A stretch of 35,959 bases of DNA from Ignavibacteriales bacterium UBA1304 (GCA_002307295.1 DBTY01000047.1:1-35959), one strand, 5' to 3'; counted from the first letter of the stretch, positions 24,336 to 34,230 are shown. Numbers and translations: made by a program. Notes: generated by a model from the sequence alone, not told the origin.

Positions 24336-27300
24336 TTATTTAATTTTCAGAGCTTTTTTCAGCGATTTTTCCACGGCCATTTTAAAACTAATAAGATTAA
24401 CCGGTTTATTAAAAACGTATTCCACGCCAAGTTGGTAATAATCGTCTGAAATGCTTCTATCAATATCTGCGCTAAGAACAATTACAGGGGGCTTATTCTT
24501 CAAATCAGAAGTCATAATTTTTTTTGCAAAATCATAGCCCGTCATTCCCGGCGGCATAATATGATCGGTAATAACAAGAGCCGGAGAGAGACTTTCTAAT
24601 TTTTCAAATCCTTCTTCGCCGCTCTGCGCTACAATTACATCATATTCTTCGGCTATATTTTTAATTATTTTAGCGTACAGCAAACGGTCTGTTTTGCTGT
24701 CTTCCACATAAAGGATACTTGAAGAAGCAAACGGCAGAGTAAACTTAAACTCAGATCCTTTACCGTATTCGCTTTCCACCCAGATTTTTCCATTATGCTT
24801 TTCAACAATCTCTTTACAAAGCGAAAGCCCCAACCCGCTCCCTTTTTCGCCCGCGGTGCCTTCCGTAGTAAATTTAGTATCTACTTTAAAAAGTTTTTGA
24901 AGATTTTCTTCCTTAATGCCGGTTCCAGTATCTTTTATACAAAATTCATAGTTGCGGTCAAGCACATGAGGCTCAACGCTTACAGTAATGCTTCCTCCAG
25001 AATTTGTAAACTTTATAGAATTTGAAAGTATATTGTTTATCACCTGAAGAAGCATATTATCATCGGCAAAAACAGCCGCTTCGTCTTCAATATCATTTAT
25101 TAGCCGTATGTTTTTTTGAAGCGCAATGCCAGAAAGCGAACGCAGCGCTTTATCTACAATATTCTTAGCGTCTATTTTTGCTGGTTCAAATTTCATTCTG
25201 CCAGTTTGCAAACGGGTCCAGTCTAACAAAGAATTTACAAGCGAAAACATGCTTTGCGCCGATTCCTGAATGAACTTGACGTACTGTATTTTTTCCTCTT
25301 CGTTAAGGTCTTTATCGCTTAAAAGCAGGTCTGTAAAACCAAGAATAGAAGTAAACGGAGTGCGCAAATCGTGCGAAATAATAGAAATAAAACGGTCTTT
25401 TGTTTCGTTTAACTTCATCAGTCCTTCGGTGGATTTTTTCAGTTCCTCTTCGGCTTTTTTCTTTAACGAAATATCGCTAACCAGACCAAATATTTTCTGA
25501 ACAGTTCTATCCTCGTTACGGATAAGCTTTATTTTATTTCTTATAAAAGCAATATTGCCCTGCTTGGTAATTATTCTAAACTCAAGCTCTTCCGAATTCC
25601 TGATTGAGCTACGCATAAGATTTCTGAATTTAATTTTAACCGAAGCAAAATCGTCAGGATGAATTGTTTTAATAAACAATTTAGTGTCTTTAATCAACTC
25701 GCTTTGCGAGTAACCCATAATTTTTTCTACAGAAGCAGTATAAAATACAGTAGTTAAACGTCCCTCAATTCTTTCTGCAGTCCACATAAAGTCGTCTATA
25801 TTTTCTGTAATACTTCTATATTTTTCCTCCGATTCTTTCAGAGCTTTTTGCGATCTTTTTCTTTCAGTAATATCCCGCGCTTCGTTAATAATATAAACCT
25901 GACCGCTTATTTCAAAGGAAGTAGTAAGCGACTCAAAATAAAAAATTGAGTTGTCTTTTCTTTTGCCTAAGCACTCATAGCGCAAAGGGGTTTCGCGACG
26001 GTTTTCACGGGCGGTAATAAAGCCAGCCACGCGCGCAATATCTTCGTCGGCAATAAAATCGAGCGGGTCTTTCCCCAAAACTTCTTCAAGCCCATTATAG
26101 CCATAAAGCGCAAGAAAAGCTTCATTGGCAAGTATTATTTTCCTTCCGCTTATAACATACAAAGCGTCCTGCGAAGCCGAGAAAACAGATTTAATAATTA
26201 ATAATTTCTTTTCATCTTCCCGTTTTTCAGTTACGTTAGTAAAAATACCGCTATAATTTTTAATAGAATTATCAAAGTTATAAACCGGGAAAATATGCGC
26301 TACCAGAAAAGCTTTTTCGCCGTTTTGAGTAATAACAGGAATCTCCAAAGAATCGACGCTATCGGCCATAAAAGAATCTGGATTAAAATTTAACTTCTTT
26401 GCATAAACTGGGTCAATAAAGTCATAAAATAGTTTGCCAATTATCTCGCTTTCGGGATACCCCAGAGTCCAGCTAAAAACAGGGTTGACGTAAGTTATCG
26501 AGCTATCGGCTTCCATATTGCAGATTAACTCGTTTGAGTATGTTACTATATTACGGAATTTTTCTTCAGAAGATTTTAACTCTTTTTCTATCTCAGTTCT
26601 TTGCGTTATACTAGAAACTTCTATAAGCAAATCGCCCGCCGAGTCTTTTATTTCCGTAAACTTAGCCTCTACAATTTCTTTCCCGCCGTTTTTTTTAAAA
26701 ACTGTTACGACGCTTTTAAGCAGATTTTTATTCTTAATTTCTTTTCTTACTTTTGCAAGCTGCTCGTCGTTAAACGTATTAAATACTTTAATAATGCTTT
26801 TGCCAAAAACTTCGCTTTTATTAAATCCGAAAATTTCCTGAGCGTGTTTATTCCAAAAACTGATTTTGCCTATCCCGTTAATAATTATAACTGCGTCCGA
26901 AATAGATTCTGTTATTAACTGGAACTGCCTTAACTCTGCTATTTCCGAAATGAATTTTTCGCGTTCATTTTTTTGCCCCGATTTATCGGAAAGGCGAAGA
27001 ACAATGAATTCTATTTTATCTTTAGCTTCGCTTACTAAGAAAATTTTCGCAGTAAGAATATCATCAGGAATAGTTTTGAAACAAAAAGTAAAGCCCCCCG
27101 ATAATGCCCCTGATTTAATTTTTTCTAGCGATTCCGTAAAAGCTTCAACAGATTTATTATCTGCGAAATCTGTTATTTTTTTCCCTTTTGTAAAGGCTCG
27201 CTTAGCGGCAAGATTTTTTGTTTTTTTCCCGTACGCATATCTTATAAATCCGTCGGCGTCAAGAATCAGCAAAGCGTCTGAAGAAGCATTAAAAATTTCG

Positions 27301-27722
27301 TTGAGCGAATCCATTTTTATCCCGGAAAAAGCGTCGGGATATTTAATAAGCTTTATATCTTCAATAATTAAAACTCCCCCGGCAAATTCCCCTTCTGCAA
27401 ACAAAGGAGAGCCCTTGAGAATTAACGATATTTCGCCGCCGTCCAGAGTTTTAGTTTTATCGATTATTTTTTCGAAAGAATTCCCCTTTTTTAGCTCCTC
27501 AATTTCATTTGATATTTTTATATTCTTAAAAATATCTCCGGACATAATATTACATCCAAGCAGCCTGTCATTTTTGTCGCCGCAAGCAATTCCAAATTTT
27601 ATAAAGTTATTATTTACAAAAGAAACAACGCCGTCAGAATCAAAAGATAAAACGCCCAAAGGAAGAGACTCTATCAAATTAGAAAAATCGATATTTACAT
27701 CGTCTAAATTCAATCTGTTCAA
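24336..27722 (-). CDS. Soluble hybrid sensor histidine kinase with multiple PAS domains
   Basis: 1128 residues, no membrane segments, so probably cytoplasmic. Six PAS-like segments are visible, beginning near 12, 140, 265, 388, 510 and 635. HisKA follows with phospho-acceptor His784 (IISHDLRTP). The HATPase_c domain has N896/N901 (NNILSNSIKF), DTGTGI (931-936) and GSGLG (961-965). A C-terminal receiver starts near 1001 (ILYVEDSKTD) with acceptor Asp1053 (LVITDHIMPP) and Lys1106 (FNKPV). The frame opens with TTG at 27722, directly after an in-frame TAA, and no ATG occurs before the first PAS, so a TTG start is likely. No partner regulator is adjacent. The linker at 245-249 contains a palindromic repeat translated in frame. 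Confidence 0.9.
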   Translation of the reverse strand: MNRLNLDDVNIDFSNLIESLPLGVLSFDSDGVVSFVNNNFIKFGIACGDKNDRLLGCNIMSGDIFKNIKISNEIEELKKGNSFEKIIDKTKTLDGGEISLILKGSPLFAEGEFAGGVLIIEDIKLIKYPDAFSGIKMDSLNEIFNASSDALLILDADGFIRYAYGKKTKNLAAKRAFTKGKKITDFADNKSVEAFTESLEKIKSGALSGGFTFCFKTIPDDILTAKIFLVSEAKDKIEFIVLRLSDKSGQKNEREKFISEIAELRQFQLITESISDAVIIINGIGKISFWNKHAQEIFGFNKSEVFGKSIIKVFNTFNDEQLAKVRKEIKNKNLLKSVVTVFKKNGGKEIVEAKFTEIKDSAGDLLIEVSSITQRTEIEKELKSSEEKFRNIVTYSNELICNMEADSSITYVNPVFSWTLGYPESEIIGKLFYDFIDPVYAKKLNFNPDSFMADSVDSLEIPVITQNGEKAFLVAHIFPVYNFDNSIKNYSGIFTNVTEKREDEKKLLIIKSVFSASQDALYVISGRKIILANEAFLALYGYNGLEEVLGKDPLDFIADEDIARVAGFITARENRRETPLRYECLGKRKDNSIFYFESLTTSFEISGQVYIINEARDITERKRSQKALKESEEKYRSITENIDDFMWTAERIEGRLTTVFYTASVEKIMGYSQSELIKDTKLFIKTIHPDDFASVKIKFRNLMRSSIRNSEELEFRIITKQGNIAFIRNKIKLIRNEDRTVQKIFGLVSDISLKKKAEEELKKSTEGLMKLNETKDRFISIISHDLRTPFTSILGFTDLLLSDKDLNEEEKIQYVKFIQESAQSMFSLVNSLLDWTRLQTGRMKFEPAKIDAKNIVDKALRSLSGIALQKNIRLINDIEDEAAVFADDNMLLQVINNILSNSIKFTNSGGSITVSVEPHVLDRNYEFCIKDTGTGIKEENLQKLFKVDTKFTTEGTAGEKGSGLGLSLCKEIVEKHNGKIWVESEYGKGSEFKFTLPFASSSILYVEDSKTDRLLYAKIIKNIAEEYDVIVAQSGEEGFEKLESLSPALVITDHIMPPGMTGYDFAKKIMTSDLKNKPPVIVLSADIDRSISDDYYQLGVEYVFNKPVNLISFKMAVEKSLKKALKIK
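26975..26995. repeat. TCCCGAT-family palindrome inside the kinase coding sequence
   Basis: GCC-CCGAT-TT-ATCGG-GGC-type palindrome (core 26978-26989). In the kinase frame it encodes S-D-K-S-G (245-249) in the linker between the second and third PAS segments. It matches the core of the hairpins at 53-68, 151-166, 617-632 and 16251-16267. Confidence 0.5.
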
Positions 27723-27852
27723 TTACCCGCCATTTATGTTCAGTTTATATTTATCAATGCAATAATAAGCCAATATGAGGAAATAATCAATCGCGACACG
27801 ATTATACAAGCATTACGCAGAAGCAGGAGGAAAGGAACTGTATTGTTAAAAT

Positions 27853-27881
27853 AAAAAAGCTCCCTGAAAAAATCAGGGAGC
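27853..27881 (-). terminator. Intrinsic terminator of pckG
   Basis: On the minus strand GCTCCCTGA pairs with TCAGGGAGC (27859-27867 with 27873-27881) around a five-base loop, followed by six T. It lies 20 bases after the pckG stop. The rest of the gap to the kinase start holds nothing evident. Confidence 0.92.
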
Positions 27882-27900
27882 CTTAAATGAAGACGTTGTC

Positions 27901-29682
27901 TTATTTTGTAAGCTTTGCTTCAAAAGCGGCTAATTCGTCGCGAAGTCCCTGAGGAATTCTGTCGCCAAATTTAGCATAGTATTCTTTCAAGTCCTGAAGA
28001 TCAGCTAAGAATTTTTCGTTATCAATATAGAATAATTCTTCAAGATCTTTTTCAGTAACGTCAAGACCAGAAATATCAATAGAGCCTTTTGAAGGAATTT
28101 TTCCAATAGGAGTTTCAACAAAGTTGTCTTGTCCGTCAACTTGTTCAAAAACCCACTTTAGAACTCTGATATTATCGCCATAACCTGGCCATAAGAATTT
28201 GCCTTCGGCATTTTTTCTGAACCAGTTAACATAAAAAATCTTCGGTAATTTTTCTTCCGAAGACTTTTTGCCAACTTCCAACCAATGACCGAAATAATCA
28301 GCCATATTGTAACCGCAGAAAGGAAGCATAGCAAATGGATCTCTTCTTAATTTACCAATAGTACCAGCAGCAGCTGCTGTCATTTCTGAACATACTGTTG
28401 AACCCAAGAAGGTTCCGTGCTGCCAGCTGCGAGCTTCGTGAACCAAAGGAACAACTGAAGCTCTTCTTCCGCCGAATAAAATTGCTGAAATCGGCACGCC
28501 TTTAGGATCTTCCCAAGCTGGGTCGATTACCGGGCATTGTCCGGCAGGAGCTGTAAATCTTGAATTAGGATGTGATGATGGTTCTGTACTTTCAGGAGTC
28601 CATGGCTGATTTTTCCAGCTTGTTAATTTAGCCGGTTTTTCGTCAGTCATTTGTTCCCACCAAACGTCTCCTTCAGGAGTAAGAGCAACGTTTGTGAAGA
28701 TAGAATTTTTAGTCATAGAAAGCATTGCATTGCCGTTTGACTGCATAGAAGTTCCCGGAGCAACTCCGAAGAAACCGTTTTCTGGGTTGATAGCATATAA
28801 TCTGCCATCTTCGCCATATTTCATCCAGGCAATATCGTCGCCAATTGTTTCAACTTTCCAGCCAGGTAGAGAAGGAGTTAACATTGCAAGATTTGTTTTA
28901 CCGCATGCGCTTGGGAAAGCAGCTGCAATATATTTCTTTTCGCCGGCAGGATTTGTGATTCCAACGATAAGCATATGTTCTGCAAGCCATCCTTCTTCGC
29001 GTCCCATGCTGGAAGCAATTCTTAAAGCAAAGCATTTTTTACCAAGTAACGCGTTGCCGCCGTACCCGCTGCCATATGACCATATTGCTCTTTCTTCTGG
29101 GAAGTGAACAATATATTTATTCGGGTTGCAAGGCCATTTAACGTCTTTTTTACCGTCAGTTAATGGGAAACCAACTGAATGTAAGCAAGGAACAAATTCG
29201 CCGTCGCCTAAAACGTCTAATACTTTCTGTCCCATTCTGGTCATGATTCTCATGCTGCAAACAACATAAGGAGAATCTGTCAACTCAACGCCGATATGAG
29301 CAATTTTTGAGCCCAAAGGTCCCATGCTGAAAGGAACAACATACATTGTTCTGCCTTTCATACTGCCATTGAATAACCCTGTAAGAGTTTTCTTCATTTC
29401 AACAGGATCCTGCCAATGGTTTGTAGGACCGGCGTCAATTTCGTTTTTAGAGCAGATGAATGTTCTGTCTTCTACTCTTGCTACGTCGGTTGGATCAGAT
29501 TGAGCATAATAGCTATTTGGTCTTAGCTTTTCGTTCAACTTAATAAAAGTGCCTTTTTCTACCAATAACTGAGCTAATTTATCATATTCTTCTTGTGAAC
29601 CATCGCACCATTGGATAGAATCGGGCTGGCACATTTTCGCCATCTCGTCCACCCAAGCTATGAGTTTCTTATTTTTAGTCAT
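27901..29682 (-). CDS. pckG: Phosphoenolpyruvate carboxykinase (GTP)
   Basis: 593 residues. GTP-type signatures are FPSACGKTN (256-264), with the hyper-reactive Cys260 in the kinase P-loop, GDDIAWM (281-287), the N-terminal RTFICS and MYVVPFSMGP segments, and the PEP-binding region SGYGGNALLGKKCFALRIAS (205-224). It interconverts oxaloacetate and GTP with PEP, CO2 and GDP, in the cytoplasm, at the gluconeogenic/anaplerotic node. AAGG seven bases before ATG supports the start. It is flanked by its own promoter and terminator and is probably monocistronic. Confidence 0.97.
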   Translation of the reverse strand: MTKNKKLIAWVDEMAKMCQPDSIQWCDGSQEEYDKLAQLLVEKGTFIKLNEKLRPNSYYAQSDPTDVARVEDRTFICSKNEIDAGPTNHWQDPVEMKKTLTGLFNGSMKGRTMYVVPFSMGPLGSKIAHIGVELTDSPYVVCSMRIMTRMGQKVLDVLGDGEFVPCLHSVGFPLTDGKKDVKWPCNPNKYIVHFPEERAIWSYGSGYGGNALLGKKCFALRIASSMGREEGWLAEHMLIVGITNPAGEKKYIAAAFPSACGKTNLAMLTPSLPGWKVETIGDDIAWMKYGEDGRLYAINPENGFFGVAPGTSMQSNGNAMLSMTKNSIFTNVALTPEGDVWWEQMTDEKPAKLTSWKNQPWTPESTEPSSHPNSRFTAPAGQCPVIDPAWEDPKGVPISAILFGGRRASVVPLVHEARSWQHGTFLGSTVCSEMTAAAAGTIGKLRRDPFAMLPFCGYNMADYFGHWLEVGKKSSEEKLPKIFYVNWFRKNAEGKFLWPGYGDNIRVLKWVFEQVDGQDNFVETPIGKIPSKGSIDISGLDVTEKDLEELFYIDNEKFLADLQDLKEYYAKFGDRIPQGLRDELAAFEAKLTK

Positions 29683-29753
29683 AGTTTGCCTTCTTTCTTT
29701 TTATTTGTTTTATCGTTAATTAAAAAAACCTACAATTAGAAAATAAATAATTT

Positions 29754-29782
29754 TTAGTATGGATGAAACCCATTTCTTTCAA
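29754..29782 (-). promoter_or_regulatory. Candidate pckG promoter
   Basis: Minus strand TTGAAA (29782-29777), 17 bases, TACTAA (29759-29754); start near 29747, leader about 65 bases. The spacer contains ATGG ... CCAT as an inverted repeat, which may be chance. Confidence 0.45.
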
Positions 29783-29917
29783 TTCCAAAAAATAGTTGCT
29801 GCTATTTTTATGAAATTGCATTATAAGTTAAATGAATCCACGCCATTTGCCTAAATAATTAAGTCCTTTCTACTTTATTTTTTTATAATGAATAATAAAG
29901 TATAATTATTCATAATT

Positions 29918-29935
29918 AAGCGGTTTTATCCGCTT
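29918..29935 (-). terminator. Possible hairpin terminator after the YidE-type gene
   Basis: AAGCGG pairs with CCGCTT just downstream of the stop codon at 29942, followed on the minus strand by an AT-rich imperfect inverted repeat but no clear T-run. Weak. Confidence 0.3.
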
Positions 29936-29941
29936 TTTGTC

Positions 29942-31591
29942 CTAAAATGTAGTTAAAACAAAAATCTGAGCAAGGAACACTCTTAAAATCATTGCTAAAG
30001 GATATACCGAAACATATGCGGTCGATTGCGCCTGAACTTTAGCTTCCGAATTTGCATATTCCAATGCTGGAGGATTTGTAGTTGAACCGGCTAGTATTCC
30101 GCAAATTTTAAGATAATTAAGCCCCATAATACGGGCTACAATACCGACTATAAGAACAGGAATAAACGTAACAGCCGCGCCGTAAAGCATCCACATATAG
30201 CCGCCATTATAAATAGTATCTACAAACTTTCCGCCGGACATTAGACCTACGCAGGCAAGAAAGAGTATGATCCCAAGCTCTCTTAACATCATATTTGCGC
30301 CGGGAGACATGAAGAAGTCAAGCTTTCCAATTCTTCCTTTATGTCCAAGTAGAATAGCTATTATCAAAGGACCGCCCGCAAGCCCAAGTTTAGCCGGGAC
30401 TGGAAGCCCTGGAATATAAATAGGGAAACTGCCCAAAATAACTCCCGCAATTATGCCTAAGAAAACCGGCATAGTGTTAGGCAATGCAAGTTCCTGCATA
30501 GAATTTCCTAATTCTTTACTTACGTCGGCAAGTAAATCGGTTTTACCGACTACTCTGACTGTATCGCCAAGTTCAATTGTAGTATCAAGAGTCGGTAAAA
30601 TTTCCAGACCAGCTCTGAATATGCGGGTTATATTGGCTTCATATCTCCTATAAATACCAATTTGCTGAATTGTTTTTCCGGTTATTTTCCGGTTTGTAAT
30701 TACAACATTTACCATTGCCAACGAACCGCTTATTCCTCTTTTTTCAACAATTTCTGTTTTACCTATTTTCAGGTCAAGCTCTTCAATATTGTTGACTGTT
30801 GCAACGCCATACAGAACGTCTCCCTGTCTTATTATTTCCGATTCTGTAGCTACAATAAACTTTCCGTCGCGGAAAATTCTTGAAATTACCATTTGTTTGT
30901 CGACCATCTTTTTTGCATAACTTATTTCTTTATCAAAAAAGTTTTGGTTTGTAATTGTAACTTTTACGCTCTCAAGTTTATCTTCGCCGCTTTTAAGACT
31001 TTCAGAATACTGAACGGCTTCGTCGTCATTTTTTACTCTGAAAACAAGCTTTATAACCATCATTGCAAATATCACCCCGATTATACCAAAGGGATATGTA
31101 ATAGCGCAGCCTAAATCCATAGAAGCGGAACCGGCGCTATGCTCAATTACTAACTGCTGGGCGGCGCCCAAAGCCGGAATATTTGTCACAGCTCCGCACA
31201 TTATTCCGGTCATTACAGAAGATGAAACTCCGGTTGCAAAATGCAGCAGATATGTAACTCCATAGCCCAAAACGACAACAGAAATGGATAAAATGTTAAG
31301 TTTTACTCCTTCGCTTTTGAAAGTTGAGAAGAACCTTGGTCCAACCTCAAGTCCAATAGCATAAACATAAAGAATTAAACCAAAATCCCTGATAAAAGAA
31401 AGGATACGGAAATCGAGCTTAACTCCAAAATGAGAGATAAACAATCCGGAAAATAAAACTCCGGCCAAGCCAAGTTTTATACTTACAAGTTTAACCTTCC
31501 CAATCAAAATTCCAAGAAAAGCCGCAAGGCAAAGATAGAACACAGTAGCCGCTGTATTTTGCCCTGTAACTAAATTATATATAAAGTCCAT
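29942..31591 (-). CDS. YidE/YbjL/AspT-family putative anion or amino-acid exchanger
   Basis: 549 residues. The domain order is that of the family: an N-terminal membrane block (about 15-190; GVKLDFRILSFIRDFGLILYVYAIGLEVGP, GAVTNIPALGAAQQ), two central RCK_C/TrkA_C-type cytoplasmic domains (about 210-370), and a C-terminal membrane block with a similar motif (GPLIIAILLGHKG, ELGIILFLACVGLMSG, GSTTNPPALEYANS). The two TNIPAL/TNPPAL motifs mark the internal duplication. AspT exchanges aspartate and alanine; other members have various or unknown substrates. It starts 35 bases after metE with no terminator between and has AGGA before ATG, so it is probably in the B12-controlled metE transcript. Confidence 0.85.
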   Translation of the reverse strand: MDFIYNLVTGQNTAATVFYLCLAAFLGILIGKVKLVSIKLGLAGVLFSGLFISHFGVKLDFRILSFIRDFGLILYVYAIGLEVGPRFFSTFKSEGVKLNILSISVVVLGYGVTYLLHFATGVSSSVMTGIMCGAVTNIPALGAAQQLVIEHSAGSASMDLGCAITYPFGIIGVIFAMMVIKLVFRVKNDDEAVQYSESLKSGEDKLESVKVTITNQNFFDKEISYAKKMVDKQMVISRIFRDGKFIVATESEIIRQGDVLYGVATVNNIEELDLKIGKTEIVEKRGISGSLAMVNVVITNRKITGKTIQQIGIYRRYEANITRIFRAGLEILPTLDTTIELGDTVRVVGKTDLLADVSKELGNSMQELALPNTMPVFLGIIAGVILGSFPIYIPGLPVPAKLGLAGGPLIIAILLGHKGRIGKLDFFMSPGANMMLRELGIILFLACVGLMSGGKFVDTIYNGGYMWMLYGAAVTFIPVLIVGIVARIMGLNYLKICGILAGSTTNPPALEYANSEAKVQAQSTAYVSVYPLAMILRVFLAQIFVLTTF

Positions 31592-31626
31592 TTATTTCCT
31601 ATTTTATTTCTTACTAACTAAATTAT

Positions 31627-33912
31627 TTACTGGAATATCCGCCGTAAATTTTTAGCAGCATCAGTCATATTCCGCAATGCTTTACTGGTCTCTTCCCAAT
31701 TGCGGGTTTTAAGACCGCAGTCTGGATTTACCCAAATGTTCCGTACCGGTAAAACAGAAGCGGTTTTTTGAATATGCTCCTCAATTTCCTCTACAAGCGG
31801 AATTCTTGGGGAGTGAATGTCGTACACTCCGGGGCCTATTTCATTCGGATACTTAAAATCAATAAAAGCATCGAGTAATTTTAATTGAGATCTAGAAGAT
31901 TCAATAGTAATTACATCCGCATCCATTTCAGCAATCGAATGAATAATATCATTAAATTTGCTGTAACACATGTGCGTATGAATTTGAGTTTCGTCGTTTA
32001 CTCCTGAAGAAGCCAAACGAAAAGCTCTAACAGCCCAGTTCAAATAGTCTTGCCATTCAGATTTGCAAAGTGGAAGCCCCTCGCGTATAGCCGGCTCATC
32101 TATTTGAATGATTTTAATCCCCGCGCTTTCCAATGCAGAAACTTCGTCACGGATTGCAAGAGCAATTTGCAACGCAGTTTCTGAACGGGGCTGATCGTCT
32201 CTTACAAACGACCATTGTAAAATTGTAACAGGTCCTGTTAACATTCCTTTAACAGGCTTGTTTGTTTTTGATTGCGCATATTTGATCCATTGCACCGTCA
32301 TATCAGCAGAACGGCTTACGTCGCCAAAAATTACAGGAGGTTTAACATATCTGCTTCCATAGCTTTGTACCCATCCATAATTTGTGATAACAATTCCGTT
32401 AAGTTTTTCGCCAAAGTATTCCACCATATCATTCCGTTCAAACTCTCCATGCACAAATACGTCTAAGTCTACTTCTTCCTGAAATCTAATTGCATCGTCA
32501 ATTTCTGCGCAAATTCCATTTTTGTATTCGTCCCAAGCCAACCCTCCATTTTTGAATTTTGACCTCATCTGGCGCACTTTCTTTGTTTGAGGGAAAGAGC
32601 CTATAGTCGTCGTTGGAAACAAAGGAAAGTTAAACTCCTTTTGTTGTTTTTCCTGGCGAACGCTAAAAATGCTTTTTCTTTTTATATAATTTTCATCGAC
32701 TCTTTCCGTACGTTCTTTTACAAGCTTATCATGTATAAGGGCGGACTGACTGCGTGTTTGCATTACTTTCTGATTTTTATAGAGCAGTTCAGTATTTCCT
32801 TTTACAATTGCGTACAAATCGTTTACTTCCTTTAGCTTCTGTTTTGCAAAAGCCATCCACATTTTTAACCTTAAATCCAAACCTGTTTCCAGCCCCAGAT
32901 CTAACGGAACATGCAATAATGAGCAGGAAGGCGCAATCATAATACGCTCTTCCCCAATTTTTTTCATTGCCTTAACAATCAGGTCAAACGACTTAAGATA
33001 ATCGTTTTTCCAAATATTTCTGCCATCAACAATTCCAAGCGATAGTATTATATCTTCAGGAATAATATTTAATACTGCATCTAATTGCTCTGGAGCTTTA
33101 ACTAAGTCAATATGCAAAGCCTGCACAGGAAGCGAAATAGCAAGCGGCGTATTATCTTTCAAACCCCCAAAATATGTCGTTAACATTATATTTATTTCAG
33201 GGAATCTCTTATGCAATTCCTTATAACAATAACTGTAAGCCTTTTTACTTTGTTCTGTTAAATCGGTTACAAGAAACGGTTCGTCAAGTTGAATCCACTG
33301 GCACCCTTTGTCTTCAAGTTCCCTAAAAACATCATAATAGACTTCTAAAAGACTATCCAACAATTCTAAACGGTTAAATGTCGCGTTAATTTCTTTACCT
33401 AATAATAAATAAGAAACTGGTCCAACAATAACAGGTTTAGCCGCTTTCCCTAAAATTAAACTTGCTTCTTCAAACTCCTTAATGATTTTCCTTGAAAACA
33501 AACGGAATTTTTGCCCTTTATAAAATTCGGGCGTTATATAATGATAATTCGTATCGAACCATTTAGTCATCTCCATAGCTTTGATATCAAGCCCGTCTTC
33601 CTGATAACCTCTTGCCATAGCGAAGTATAGTTCAAGTTCAGCGTCATATTTCGCAGAAACTTTTGCATATCGTAACGGGATATTTCCAACCATCAGCGAA
33701 ACGTCAAGAACATGGTCATAATAACTGAAATCGTTACACGGTATCAAATCCATTCCTGCGTCAAGCTGCGCCGCCCAATTTTGCGTTCGAATTAACGAGC
33801 CTACATTATGCAATTCTTTCGGCGTAATTATCTCCGCCCAGAATTGTTCGCAAGCTTTTTTCAGCTGCCTGTTAATTCCAATTCGTGGAAATCCAAGATT
33901 ATTTTTTTGCAT
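31627..33912 (-). CDS. metE: Cobalamin-independent methionine synthase
   Basis: 761 residues from ATG at 33912; AAAGG lies eight bases upstream. A TTG at 33918 is in frame but only two bases from that AAAGG, so it is not preferred. Two-domain enzyme: the N-terminal domain begins with LGFPRIGINRQLKKA; the C-terminal catalytic domain has TTTIGSFPQT and the Zn ligands His647, Cys649 (HMCYSKF), Glu671 (TIESSRS) and Cys732 (PDCGLKTR). Their spacing equals that of E. coli MetE (641, 643, 665, 726). It transfers methyl from 5-methyltetrahydropteroyl-triglutamate to homocysteine. A cobalamin riboswitch upstream indicates repression when B12 is plentiful. Confidence 0.97.
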   Translation of the reverse strand: MQKNNLGFPRIGINRQLKKACEQFWAEIITPKELHNVGSLIRTQNWAAQLDAGMDLIPCNDFSYYDHVLDVSLMVGNIPLRYAKVSAKYDAELELYFAMARGYQEDGLDIKAMEMTKWFDTNYHYITPEFYKGQKFRLFSRKIIKEFEEASLILGKAAKPVIVGPVSYLLLGKEINATFNRLELLDSLLEVYYDVFRELEDKGCQWIQLDEPFLVTDLTEQSKKAYSYCYKELHKRFPEINIMLTTYFGGLKDNTPLAISLPVQALHIDLVKAPEQLDAVLNIIPEDIILSLGIVDGRNIWKNDYLKSFDLIVKAMKKIGEERIMIAPSCSLLHVPLDLGLETGLDLRLKMWMAFAKQKLKEVNDLYAIVKGNTELLYKNQKVMQTRSQSALIHDKLVKERTERVDENYIKRKSIFSVRQEKQQKEFNFPLFPTTTIGSFPQTKKVRQMRSKFKNGGLAWDEYKNGICAEIDDAIRFQEEVDLDVFVHGEFERNDMVEYFGEKLNGIVITNYGWVQSYGSRYVKPPVIFGDVSRSADMTVQWIKYAQSKTNKPVKGMLTGPVTILQWSFVRDDQPRSETALQIALAIRDEVSALESAGIKIIQIDEPAIREGLPLCKSEWQDYLNWAVRAFRLASSGVNDETQIHTHMCYSKFNDIIHSIAEMDADVITIESSRSQLKLLDAFIDFKYPNEIGPGVYDIHSPRIPLVEEIEEHIQKTASVLPVRNIWVNPDCGLKTRNWEETSKALRNMTDAAKNLRRIFQ

Positions 33913-34063
33913 ACTCAAAACCTTTCTTTAAATTAAAGTAAATTGTGATTTTTTGTATGCTTTCGAGATATGATAATATAAAAGGAAGGAATACGTACAA
34001 TATAAACCGAAAAGATATCCTTCTTTAAATAAATTAAGCCTTTTTTCCCGAAAGCTAACTATT

Positions 34064-34224
34064 AAATTTTGGGTAAGTCTCCTGGCTCGTTCTGTCTTTA
34101 ACGCCTTCCCGATTTTTTTATCAGTGGCATTAATGTTAAAGATTTTTTCTGAACTTACAGTTGCGGGTACAGCTCCGGTTTTGAACCGGATTCCTTGTTA
34201 TTCTTAAAAAGAACCCATAAATTT
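34064..34224 (-). ncRNA. Cobalamin (B12) riboswitch upstream of metE
   Basis: Read on the minus strand the element has the conserved segments in order: GGAATCCGG and CCGGAGCTGTACCCGCAACTG (34200-34159 region), GCCACTG (34128-34122), GGGAAGGC (34110-34103) and the B12-box-like GAGCCAGGAGACTTACC (34088-34072). The closing stem P1 is visible: AAATTTATGGGT (34224-34213) pairs with ACCCAAAATTT (34074-34064) with one bulge. About 150 bases separate it from the metE start. Only weak hairpins follow (for example AGCTTT ... AAGGCT), so whether control is by termination or translation is unclear. Adenosyl- or methylcobalamin binding should lower metE expression. Confidence 0.95.
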
Positions 34225-34230
34225 ATGTTT

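Noticed and set aside
26866..27765. 299-codon open frame on the plus strand antisense to the kinase gene
   Set aside because: It overlaps well-supported PAS coding sequence entirely, has no homology pattern and is Ser/Ile/Lys-rich in the manner of antisense shadows.
33916..33918. TTG as metE start codon
   Set aside because: Only two bases from the AAAGG; the ATG six bases further fits the ribosome-binding site better.
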